A stretch of DNA of 64,000 nucleotides from Hygrophila difformis (Eukaryota; Streptophyta; Magnoliopsida; Lamiales; Acanthaceae): NCBI GenBank assembly GCA_030278955.1, contig JAOANR010000008.1, positions 36,340,148-36,404,147 of the forward strand, given 5' to 3'. Below the pieces are notes generated by a model. That model searched no databases, was not told the DNA's origin, and worked only from the letters and a program-made list of their open reading frames with translations. The position numbers and the translations under genes were made by a program. Below are positions 54,617 through 64,000 of this stretch, piece after piece. Position 1 is the stretch's first letter, and each line of letters starts with the position of its first letter.

Positions 54617-55951
54617 TCACTGATCGGGAGGCGGGAACTGTCGGCGCATGAAGTCATCCATCTGCCGCACATAGGCGTACATGTCGGACATGGTGGCCTG
54701 CTGCTGAGCCTGCCTCGTAGCAAACGAGTCCATGCGGGTCTGATAGAGGTCCAACCTAGCGTCGAGGGCGTCATAACGAGCCTGCCCAGCTGCAAACCCG
54801 GCGTCCATACCGACCCGCATCTCCTGCATCACCTGCAGCATCTGAATCATCTCCTGCCCCTGAGGTGCCACGGCAGGAGGTGCCCCAGCAGGAGGTGGAA
54901 CCACTGGAGGAGGGGGTGGCTGCTCCGGTGGTACAACGAGGATCAGGCCGCCGTCATCAGGCTGCGGGCGAAGTACAGCACGGGGAGCCCCACGACGTAA
55001 GGCGATACGCCGCTCAGCATAAGACGGAATACGGTAGCAACGGCCAGGTGCTAGGTCGTACGGATCTGTCTCCGGTGTAGTGCGAATCCCCTGTGCCGCG
55101 CACAACCCACAGATGAGGTGAACATGGGTAATCACCCTACTCCCTCGTCCTCTGCGCATACCCCGCAAGTTGTCCTCGATGCAAGCCCCTACATTCACCC
55201 TACCGTCCCGCGCGATGAAGCAAATGGTCTCGTAGACGTGGTCCAAGACAATGTGGCTCTGGGACATCGGCCGGACACGCCCGAACCATAGCTGAGCGAG
55301 CTCTCGCCAAGGGGAGTCCATCGACGTCAAACGAAGCTCATGACTGTGCTCGAACGTAGGAGGCACTAGGGTGCATAAGGTGTTCCACGCAGGAGCAAGA
55401 ACGCGCCCCTCAGGCTGGGGCCGGAACACGCCATCGTCGGGCAAGCCAAAATAGACGTTGATCGCCCGAGCACTGAAGTCGAGATAGCGACCACGGACCC
55501 ATACCCGGGATAGATCGTCACCCTCCCCGAGACCGCCGATGTTGGCAATAACCTCCATAGCCAAATAACCGGAGGCGACGCCCTCGGGGTGACGTGCCAG
55601 ACCAGTCCACTGTAAATACTCCAAGACCGCACTGACCCTGTCATCGCCCATATGAAGAGGATATATGCCTCTCTCAGGGACGTAAGCCCTGTTTCGACGA
55701 AGCTCGTCGAAATAAAAGTCCTGGGCAGCCCTCGTCCTAAACCGGAACCTGTCATGCCGGTGAGGACGCACCTCGTCCGGGAGGCCCCTGAGACGCGGGC
55801 CCCTCTGCGCCTCGTCCTCCTCTGACTCGCTCTCGTCGAAATCCGGCATCGCCGGAGCAGCATGACTGGGGCCAGCCTCATCAGCAACCCGTCTCCTAGT
55901 CCTCGGAGGACACATGAGAGACGCCAAAACGACCCACAAAAAGAGCAACAT
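54617..55951 (-). CDS. Putative plant transposon protein, antisense gene of X2
   Basis: 444 codons from ATG 55951, which follows the predicted acceptor TTGCAG at 55953. About eight residue differences from the X1 protein, no stop or frameshift. Domain layout as described for 11020-12354: acidic start, plant transposon-protein core, Pro-rich linker, Met/Gln-rich coiled coil. Two open copies with an intact intron in a family whose own chromodomain remnant is decaying suggest the antisense gene is kept for a reason. Confidence 0.72.
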   Translation of the reverse strand: MLLFLWVVLASLMCPPRTRRRVADEAGPSHAAPAMPDFDESESEEDEAQRGPRLRGLPDEVRPHRHDRFRFRTRAAQDFYFDELRRNRAYVPERGIYPLHMGDDRVSAVLEYLQWTGLARHPEGVASGYLAMEVIANIGGLGEGDDLSRVWVRGRYLDFSARAINVYFGLPDDGVFRPQPEGRVLAPAWNTLCTLVPPTFEHSHELRLTSMDSPWRELAQLWFGRVRPMSQSHIVLDHVYETICFIARDGRVNVGACIEDNLRGMRRGRGSRVITHVHLICGLCAAQGIRTTPETDPYDLAPGRCYRIPSYAERRIALRRGAPRAVLRPQPDDGGLILVVPPEQPPPPPVVPPPAGAPPAVAPQGQEMIQMLQVMQEMRVGMDAGFAAGQARYDALDARLDLYQTRMDSFATRQAQQQATMSDMYAYVRQMDDFMRRQFPPPDQ

Positions 55952-55952
55952 C

Positions 55953-56574
55953 CTGCAAGTTACCAAACACCAATTATAAGGCTAAGTCCCACACAGAAGT
56001 CAAGCGAAGATACGAATAGGGCATTAATATATAATCCCAACGTGAATGTACCGTAAGAACAACAAATCCTACCGTTTACTAAGACCAACCAGGAGGTGAC
56101 CTAGACAAAGAATATGCTAAAACTAGTGCCTAAACCCTATGTGGCATTTCGTCGAACACGTTACGTGCACAATAAACCAAAACCTAAGTTACTAACAACA
56201 CACGGAAATCGCCCACAGAACGAAACAATCATTCTAATAGCAATACGGAAAATCCTACAGCACTAAACAACGAGGGAACAAACCAATAATCACACCCCAA
56301 CAGCAACCAAGCACCAGTAACTTCATAGCCTTTCTAAGGATTCGAATTCAACAAGAATTTGCCAGAGACATAAACACATTATAACATAAACGTAGGCAAG
56401 GTAATAGGGGTAACAACAATTGCCACATACACTTGCTAAATTGCACAAATCAAGCCTAAAAATCACAAACCCCCAATTTTTGTACACAAACCCTAATTTC
56501 CTAAATCTCTACACAAATCAAGTCATCCAAAACATAAAAGTTGAAATTAGTAAGTGGGTTTAGTAGACTCGTAC
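55953..56574 (-). other. Predicted 5' UTR intron of the X2 antisense gene
   Basis: 622 bp, donor GTACGAG at 56574 and acceptor TTGCAG at 55953. Same length and same splice sites as in X1. Confidence 0.6.
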
Positions 56575-57020
56575 CTAGATGAGTGGAATTGAAGTCGAAA
56601 TCGAGCAAACAAGAAGGTAACTCGCCGGATTTAGAGAGAATTGGGGGGTGAGTTCTCGGATGAGAAATGGGGGAAGTGGCTCGCGCGGAGCGCGAGCCCT
56701 ATTTTTTTCGAACAGGGGTTGCCGCGCGCTCCCCGCGCGCCAACGCGCGGCCACCGCGCGGGACCCGGGTGGAGTTTTATCTTTCCTGTTCTGCTCAATC
56801 TCTTTCGCTATACGCTCCTCACTGAACCCGGGCATACATTGACAGAGAAATACGTCGACAGGGAGCATCGCCTGGCATTATTCCGGGCAAGGACGGCGGA
56901 ATTGCCTCACGCCCTCCTTTCGCAGGACTACAGGAAACCCCCGGGACGTAAATACCTAGGGACCCCAAGAAGTTCCGTAGGGAAATGAGAACGGCATGTT
57001 AACTAACGTCCCTACCACCG
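56575..57020 (-). promoter_or_regulatory. GC-rich leader and likely promoter of the X2 antisense gene
   Basis: Counterpart of 12978-13430, with the CGCG-rich block at 56680-56770. No TATA box is recognised. Confidence 0.35.
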
Positions 57021-57315
57021 TTTGCTCGTGACCACAATGTGTTCCACGACCCCCAACTAAAGAAGTATGTGCCGACACGTCGCATGTACTCCAACCAGAC
57101 GTGGTCGAATTGGATGATGACTTGACCTATGAAGAAACCCCAGTGAAATACCCGACCACAAGGAAAGGGTGACAAGGAATAAAACTGTAAGGACGGTCAA
57201 GGTCCTGTGGTCCAACCACGAGACGGAGACGGCACCCTGGGAATTGGAAGCCGACATGAGGCAACGTTACCCTACCCTCTTCCAAGACGACCCGACCACA
57301 GTTATGGGGACATAA
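57021..57315 (+). pseudogene. Chromodomain remnant of X2, frameshifted
   Basis: Same pol tail as 13431-13720 but with a missing base near 57072 and another near 57147, so the chromodomain is no longer in one frame. The stop after MGT is kept. Confidence 0.75.
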
Positions 57316-57325
57316 CTGTATTCTT

Positions 57326-57338
57326 AAGGGGGGGAGGA
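57326..57338 (+). other. X2 polypurine tract
   Basis: AAGGGGGGGAGGA directly before the 3' LTR. Confidence 0.88.
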
Positions 57339-60096
57339 TGTAACACCCGAGGAAAAACAAATTCAAATTGTTTTGAACTACGTCGTGACTTGATCCCTTC
57401 ACAGGGTACGTAGGCAGCTTAGAACTAATTTCTAAGTTCACTCACGAAATAAATCACAAAATACATCACGAATTAGACCACAAGGACGATAGGGGATGTT
57501 GAAACCAATTTAGACTAGGCTAAGTAGGACCCGGAAATGTTGCGAGCGATAAGCCAGACTCGTAACAAGATTAAGGAGAAGATTCCGCAACGAAGACGCC
57601 CCAGGGAATCGAGCTAACACGTAGAAAACCGATAGGGGGAAGCGAGGGAAGACCCGACGGAACACGCGGAGCCGAACCGGCCGGTCCGGCCGGCCCGCGC
57701 TGTCCGCGCGCCGCCGCGCGGCCACCGCGCGGCCAAGGGCGTCGCGACGCCAAGCCTGGCACGCGTGCTCCGCGCGGACAAAAGCTTAGGTGCGCGCCAC
57801 CAGCGCGCCAGAGGTGCTGAAAGTGTAAACTTTCCTTCCATGGCGATTTTCTTGCCAAAAACCACACCCCTAACCATGGCAATCGAATCTCAGCCTTGGG
57901 GAAGGCTTAAGAATACCCTAGGGGCGCCCCAAACCCTAGGTTTTCAGTAAACATTCAGCCTCCACCCTCAATTCCCTCTCCAAGTTCGAAACTCTTTCGA
58001 CACCACTTTCCGGCAAGTATTCCGGCGACGACGGGACGACCGGGACAAGCCCCTGCCCTCTAGACTCTTGGTAAGCCATTGTGCAACGTTTCAATTCGTC
58101 CATAGATCTCAGAAACTCATATTCTAACCCTTTTTCCTTACTACGATTTCCCGTCGGAAAACGAACAAAAAGCGATCGGAGAAGTTGGCCGTTCGTCGTG
58201 ACCCTAGGACGTCCGGAAACCCAATCCAGCGACCCTATCATCATTCTAAGTAAGTTAAAACCTTACTCACAAATTTTCGTGGTTGTTTGTTGTTTAAATC
58301 TCGAGATATAGGCTTGTAACAAAAATCGGTTTTCAAAAACCCTATTTTCGTCCAATTTTAAAGACTCGCCAAAATCTCGACCTTTGGGAATTCAAACCGA
58401 AAACTTTTCAACATGAAAGTTGTTCCTAACACCTTTATCTATCTTGTGGCCAAATTTCAGCCATTGACATTAAGTTTTGCTATCCCAATTTTCGCCATGA
58501 ACTTTCTGTATCAAACCGAACGATTCAAATCTGTGACGGATTCCTTCATTCAACTTGATGCATGTTTTTCACCCATTTTTCGAATGATTTAACTTTGCAT
58601 TTCTAAACAAAAGTGGTAGATAATTGTGTCTAGATTATGCCTACAAAATTTCACGAATTTTGGTGTTCATTTGATATGTCAATCGGCCAAGTTTTTAGAA
58701 CTGCTTTGAATTCGTTTTAAGGGCCATGAGTATGCAGTGAGTTGCACTCGATTTTTGAGTACCAAGAATTCATTATTTCCAAAAACTTAAAACATGAAAG
58801 TTGTTCCTTAATGTGTCGTGTAGTTACTGTAAAAATTTCACATCGATTGGTTTTGAAATGAATTTTTAATCGGCGTTACACGAACCTGTGACGAAAACAG
58901 TTTTTAAGACGTAAATTATTCTTTGCAATAAACTCAAATTTCAACTCACTTCGGAACCTTATTTCCAAAAACTTAAAACATGAAAGTTGTTCGTGTGTGT
59001 GTTTTTGAATTACTGGCCAAGTTTCAGAATTTTTGGAGGAAAAACGAATTTTAAATTAAGAAAGGCGTGAACTGCCTCGAATAGGATTTTTCGAACTTGA
59101 GAAAACTCGAACTATGAAAACGCGATATCAATCCTTTGATAACTTTGAAATACGAACTTTCGAAAAATCCCGTTCACTAGGCTGAGTCGATCTTCATACT
59201 ATCATTATCTTTGAGACTGCCTCGTTAGTGGTCTCCTTACTATCTGAGATTGCCTCGTTAGTGATCTCGCGCGCTGTATTTGTGGATCGCCTCGTTAGTG
59301 GTCCTACTATCTTTTTGGATCGCCTCGTTAGTGGTCCTACTATCTTTGAGACTGCCTCGTTAGTGGTCTCCCATTGTTTGGACTGCCTCGTTAGTGGTCC
59401 TATGTTGAGATTGCCTCGTTAGTGATCTCCCGGTATGGTGTCCTCTTCTTAGTTTACGGGATGAAAAGTAAAAGACTCGTGTGAGTGTTTCATTATGCTT
59501 AAATCGTATTTATCCTGTCTTTAATTACGTATTTAAATTTTATGCATCTTAAATTATGCTTTAGATTACGCTTTTAAAAATTTAGTTCTTTAGTCATGAT
59601 TTTCCCGCTGCTAATAAATCATGTATTTTTAAATTCTCGTACGATAAGCGAAATCTTTAGTTTAAACACTTGTAACCCCTTTTATTTGTTAGTTAGGGAT
59701 TAACTTACTCAGTATATTTTTATACTGACAACCGTTGTCATTTTTCTTTTACAGAGTATGTCGAGTGACGCATACGCATGCACTTGGGGGAAATTATTTA
59801 TGAACATTTTAAATTTCTGCATCGTACTGTTTTTACCGGGTCTGTTAAACCCGAGGATTTGGCCATGTTGGCCGTGATTTTGCTTTCCGCTGCACTTCCT
59901 TTATTTACTTTTCGCGCATGATGATTACTACTATCGTATTAAGTATTATAAATTTCCGGACTAAATCTTGAAATGTTTTTAAATCTTTTCATACCCACAA
60001 GCCTTGCATTTCCTTAGCAAGCTCGGGAAGCCGTGTCTTACTAGGGAATTGCGGCGGTGACATCCCGGCCTGGGTTATCAAATCCGGGGTGTTACA
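57339..60096 (+). repeat. X2 3' LTR
   Basis: 2,758 bp, complete, hairpin array at 59213-59429, ending GGTGTTACA before the target duplication. Confidence 0.92.
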
Positions 60097-60103
60097 ACGA
60101 TCG

Positions 60104-60231
60104 AGAAGCTGCAAGTTCGGTTGATCGGCAGCTGAGAGAGTAAATTCCCCTTGAACAACAACAGCAACTCCGTTGCTACCAGACTCAATAAAATCCATAG
60201 TAATCATACCAGTTTGGTTACATACAGGGGC
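60104..60231 (-). pseudogene. Coding-looking fragment next to X2
   Basis: The minus strand is open with a protein-like composition (MITMDFIESGSNGVAVVVQG, then EFTLSAADQPNLQLLD) up to the point where the inverted-repeat arm begins. I do not recognise the family, and no clean splice site bounds the left part. It may be an exon of a captured or broken host gene. Confidence 0.35.
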
Positions 60232-60899
60232 GAAACTATGCATTCGCTCCCCCCCCCCCCCCCAAAAAAAAAATAAAATAAATTGCCACAAAGTATATAC
60301 TATATATTATATATAATTATATATGCTAAATATATTTAAGTATAGGCCATCTCTCGGTTAATTATTTATTTTTTTAAATTATTTTAAGAAGCCCAAAATT
60401 ATTTATAATCCAATAGTTTTTTGTCCACTTTTATTGAATTAATGCTAGCTTGTTCTATATTAGGTTTTGTGTTGTCTTCCTCTTCACTAGGTTTTTTGTC
60501 GATCCATCACCAATTCACCATCATTGCAAATCAAATTCCAAAGTCTAACCATTTTCTAAACTATAACTTTGAAGTTTGAACAATTCACTATAGGTTTTTT
60601 TTTCCCTTCTTTACATTTTGAAAATAAAATGGGTTTTTATATGCTTAACTTCTTTACTTCTTCTCCCGCAGTTCGGAGTTAGGTTTGCATTATTATTTTG
60701 TATAACTTTATTTGAACGATATTTTAAAATAGTTTGCATTTGGTTTTGGGCTTTTTTGTGATTTTTTTTTTTTTTTGAAATCGCTCTCCTTCTTGAGATT
60801 TCTGTTTCCCCAAACAGAGCAGTGAAATGAAAAATTGGGGAAGAATGATGCAAAATTGAAGTCGAGCGGTGGGGAATCAGTAAATTAGCTCCAATACCA
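60232..60899. other. No gene; poly-C/poly-A tract and AT-rich DNA
   Basis: A run of about 16 C followed by about 9 A at 60249-60275, then AT-rich sequence. GCTCCAATACCA at 60888-60899 resembles a reversed Met primer site. Confidence 0.45.
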
Positions 60900-61072
60900 T
60901 GTTGATAGAATGAACGCATGAGAGAATTATTAGGAAAGAATATTAGATTATATATTTGCATATATTTACTTCTTGATTTGTATATCTCCACTGTGCATCA
61001 TTTCTATAAATACTTGTAACATATGCCTCTCACAATTGTGTCGATTATTTATTCAATACAACAACTCTTTCA
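60900..61072 (+). repeat. Short LTR of a degenerate Ty1/copia element
   Basis: Starts TGTTGATAGAATGAACGC, ends TATTCAATACAACAACTCTTTCA and has copia-like content (CTATAAATACTTG). A decayed primer site (TGCTATCACCC) follows. No second LTR is in the window. Confidence 0.5.
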
Positions 61073-61377
61073 TGCTATCACCCTAACCACCGAAACCCTA
61101 ACCTCATGGTTGCCGCCTCCTCCCCCTCCCAACCACCATGATCCACATGGTCACCATTAAACTCTCATCCACCAACTTTCTTCTTTAGAAGCGACAGGTT
61201 ATTCCTATGCTCACCAGTTTTGACCTGCTTGGAACTTTTTAGCACCCCACAATTGTTCCCTCCCCTACCCTCCTGTCCGACTGTGGCGTACCCAGACCCA
61301 ATCCCGCCTACTCTCAATGGCTCTCCACCAATTAGCGCCTTCTTGATGTTCTATTCTCTACCCTTTCTGAAGAAGCC

Positions 61378-61944
61378 ATGGCCGAAGTGGTTGAGTGCAC
61401 CACATGTCGTGAAGCCGGGACAACCCTAGAGGCTGCTTTCTCTTACTCCTCTACTTCTTGCGTTCATCAGTTACGTGAAGAACTTCTTTCCCTCCATCGT
61501 GGCTCTCTCTTTGTTAAAGATTATGGTGTTCGTTTCAAACACCTTTGTGATCAACTCTCCGCCATTGGCAAGCCTGTTGATCCTTCGGACAAGAGTCACT
61601 TGTTTCTTCGCGGTCTTGGTGCTTCATTTGCCAATTTTGATGACACCAGGATGTCCATTCATCTGGTCCTTTCATTATCTGAGTTATTATATCAAGCCAT
61701 CCAGTTCGACTTGATTTCCAAATCCATGGAGCTGTCTGACTCCTCTTCTCGAGTGGCGTTCATTTCCTCTTCTCCTCACCCCAATTTGCACCAGTCCCGG
61801 GGGTCTTCTAGCGCATATTCTGGAGGTCGCTCTTCTCACCGACAAGGTAGCCGTTCTGGCAGTCGCGGCCCCCCTCGCAAGCCTCGTTGTCAGATCTGTT
61901 GTGGCGACCATTATGCTGAGAAATGCCCTAAATATCTTGCTTAG
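61378..61944 (+). pseudogene. gag: Copia gag (UBN2-type) fragment
   Basis: 188 codons from ATG 61378, though the real gag start lies upstream beyond stops. VHQLREELLSLHRGSLFVKD, then LCDQLSAIGKPV and LFLRGLG, is the UBN2 gag pattern. A Ser/Arg-rich linker precedes a knuckle CQICCGDHYAEKC, which is one residue shorter between the second Cys and His than the usual CX2CX4HX4C. Confidence 0.65.
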
Positions 61945-61989
61945 GCCGCTCCCACTCCGGCTCACCTTGCTGATGCTTCACTTTCTCTT

Positions 61990-62504
61990 GCAATATACAC
62001 GGTTCCTCGTCTGATTGGTTTCTTGACTTCGGCGCTTCTGCACACATGACCGCTGACCTATCTTCTATTGCTAATGTTCAACCATATTCTGGTAATGGGA
62101 ATATTGTTGTTGGTAATGGCACTTTACTTCCTATTTCTCATACTCGTTCTACATCACTTCGAATCTTCATCTGCTAGACATCTTAGTTGTGCCTCACATT
62201 ACCAAAAATCTACTTTCAATCAACAAATTAACTATGATTTTCCTGTTGATGTTATATTTTTTGATCGTCTCTTTACCATTCAGAACTGCATCACTAAGCA
62301 AACCAGAGCACAAGGGCACCGTGATCAAGGGCTTTATGTCTTCGACCATGGAACACCAGCTATTAGTTGATGATTTTTCTCGCTTCACCTGGCTCTCTCC
62401 TTTACACACAAAATCCGAATTTTATGATGTCCTAGTTAAGTTCCACATGTTTATATGCACCCAGTTTTCTACTCGCATTAAACAATTTCATAGTGATTGT
62501 GGTT
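61990..62504 (+). pseudogene. Broken copia protease and integrase pieces
   Basis: Near 62020 the frame reads LDFGASAHMT, where DSG or DTG is expected, so the protease motif is altered. Later frames give a pre-integrase-like piece, then DDFSRFTWLSPLHTKSEFYD, typical of the integrase core start. Frameshifts and a missing middle section make it a pseudogene. Confidence 0.6.
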
Positions 62505-64000
62505 TGAAACTTTTGACAAATTTCCCATACGAGTATTTTTTAAGAAAATAGAATAATCCCGGTTTAAATTTATTTAATGAAACCAATTATGAAGGTGGAT
62601 TTGGGATTAGGGATATATGTATAGGTTGTCACATTTTTATTACTCGTGTTAAGAAACTGTGCCCCCGAAAGCGCACGGAGTCAAAAATTGCAGTATTTAT
62701 AGTAAGACCGGATCGTTCACTGGAGGATGTGCGATAGAAGCAGGGCCGACGTCGTTTACTATGATTTTCCACTCGGTTACTCGATTCAAGTTTTTGTTTT
62801 AAATTACCAACTACTTGACATGATTGAAACTAGATTATGAAAGCAATTAAATTAATACTGCAAAGCGGATTAAATGATATCTAAGAAAGCAATTAAAATT
62901 ATTCTAAAAAAGCAATTACAAATTATTCTAGGAAAGCAATTAAAATTATTCTAAGAAAGCAGATTTAAAAAGTGACAGAAGGGACAGGGAGAAAATAATA
63001 AAAATTGGACAAGATTCAGATGTAACACATTAAACTTCCATTTTAATTACGCATATCTTTGTTTGGGATTGTTCGTCAGTTAGCTAAATCTCATGCTTTC
63101 TACACTATGTTTCCTTTAACAGACAGGTACTTACAGTGAGAATTTACATGCTCTTAAGACAACAAAATCTAAGATACCACAAATTCATAACTCCCCTTGC
63201 AATGCCTTGCAAGAATATGTTAGTCATATGTGGTGGACAAGCAACACCTAACATATCATTAGTTGATATGCCAAGTACTCCTATCATTCCCCCATGTCAC
63301 ACCCAAAGTTTCAAATCAAGTCCCGAACCATTCCATAACTCTTAAACCTTATATACGGCGGCCAACCTCTAATTCTTCCCAGTGACCTCTATAAAAGCAT
63401 TTAAAAGAAAGCAGTAAAGAAGCAGTAAAGAAAGCATTTAAAAATCCTATCACTCGGAAGCTTCAGAAGTTATCTCATTCCGTTAGTATAAAAGAGCCCC
63501 TGGTCTTGGTGACCAGATGCAGATCAAGAACCCCCCAGATATCAATAAGGCACAGGGCTCACAACATCTAGGTAGTTATGAGTTACAAACTAAATGAAAC
63601 AGATCCATAAATGAATTTGTTCCGGATGTACTCACTCGAGACTTAAGTCTAGGCTTTGGCAGAAGAAGATAGCAGTTGAAAGAATACTCAACCCTACCTT
63701 AGAAATTAACCAAGGCCTACATGTTGTTCCTCTAGTATTATTTATCACATCTCATCTACACCCAAGTGGACATTGATTTAATGCGATATCTAATATAAGA
63801 TTTCCAACACACAACAATTTTGAGAAAACAATGGATATTTGAAAATCATTCCCTACACAGGTACTAGACTCTCAATTAAAACATAGATCCTTTCAGTCTA
63901 GATGAGACCTAATCGCTGACTCTGCTTCTAATTTCTCAAAATCAACCCCCAGTAGAATATGAGTTAATCATAACTAACGAATTTATCCCTTGCTCAGATC
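62505..64000 (-). mobile_element. Diverged W-family LTR, running off the window
   Basis: Begins TGAAACTTTTGACAAATTTC as W does and follows the W LTR through GTTAAGAAACTGTGCCCCCG and the tract at 31000-31820. Divergence is perhaps 10-15% by eye. It lacks about 200 bp corresponding to 4590-4850. It inserted into the copia integrase. A separate, older family member. Confidence 0.75.

Larger units (their letters stand above)
50310..60096 (+). mobile_element. X2: complete copy of the X family
   Basis: 9,787 bp with TG and CA ends, two LTRs of exactly 2,758 bp, duplication ACGAT (50305-50309 and 60097-60101), Met primer site and polypurine tract. About six LTR differences by eye (about 99.8% identity) mark the youngest insertion in the window. 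The internal layout is as in X1: small coiled-coil ORF, A-rich spacer, antisense gene with 5' UTR intron, chromodomain remnant. It lacks gag-pol, so recent movement implies that helper proteins were available. Confidence 0.92.
61073..62504 (+). mobile_element. Degenerate Ty1/copia internal region, cut by a W-family insertion
   Basis: Plus-strand gag start (MVTIKLSSTNFLL region, with a stop), gag ORF 61378-61944, then frame-broken protease, pre-integrase and integrase pieces ending at RIKQFHSDCG near 62500. Reverse transcriptase is absent because the W-family LTR inserts at 62505 and the window ends before any resumption. Confidence 0.65.

Overview
The window is a nested transposable-element block from a plant nuclear genome, most likely a dicot. 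The species cannot be read from the sequence. The plant assignment rests on LTR retrotransposons with plant-type primer sites (initiator tRNA-Met and tRNA-Asp), a chromodomain Ty3/gypsy pol of the Tekay (Del) type, a DUF1985-like transposon exon, GT-AG introns and AT-rich intergenic DNA. No complete host gene is visible. Possible exon fragments of one unrecognised gene lie at the left edge (159-295 and 1426-1545, minus strand).

I use working names for the elements. T is an old element with inverted repeats (2641-2925 and 45309-45583) and a DUF1985-like exon (3750-4142). W (4505-44887, target duplication CTCTC) lies inside T. It is an LTR element with LTRs of about 6 kb, a tRNA-Asp primer site and no gag or pol. 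Y (5338-30947, duplication GGTAC, minus strand) lies in the left LTR of W. It is a Tekay-type Ty3 element with an extra small ORF, gag and a long open pol. Y was hit twice: by X1 (6796 to about 16100), whose 3' LTR is fused to the end of Y pol by a deletion with AGTTA microhomology, and by G (22523-28406, duplication GCCGA), a gag-protease-only element whose reading frame runs through the polypurine tract into its 3' LTR.

To the right, 44893-46313 is T-derived and anonymous DNA. A large inverted repeat with arms of about 1.9 kb (46314-50309) carries a captured gene fragment. It is interrupted near its outer end by X2 (50310-60096, duplication ACGAT), a complete sister of X1. After that come a degenerate Ty1/copia element (about 60900-62504) and a diverged W-family LTR inserted in its integrase (62505 to the window end).

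How the parts relate: X1 and X2 are non-autonomous relatives of Y. They share LTR architecture, primer site, the extra coiled-coil ORF and the chromodomain-to-PPT tail, but gag-pol has been replaced by an antisense, apparently spliced gene encoding a 'putative plant transposon protein'. Y-type proteins are the plausible trans-acting machinery. All LTR pairs differ by well under 1% by eye, so the nest is recent.

The least expected structure is in the LTRs. X LTRs carry seven hairpins with a constant 13-nt loop and covarying stems. W LTRs carry perfect 11-13-bp palindromes with 3-nt loops every ~95 bp. The Y LTR has a different tandem hairpin at a similar place.
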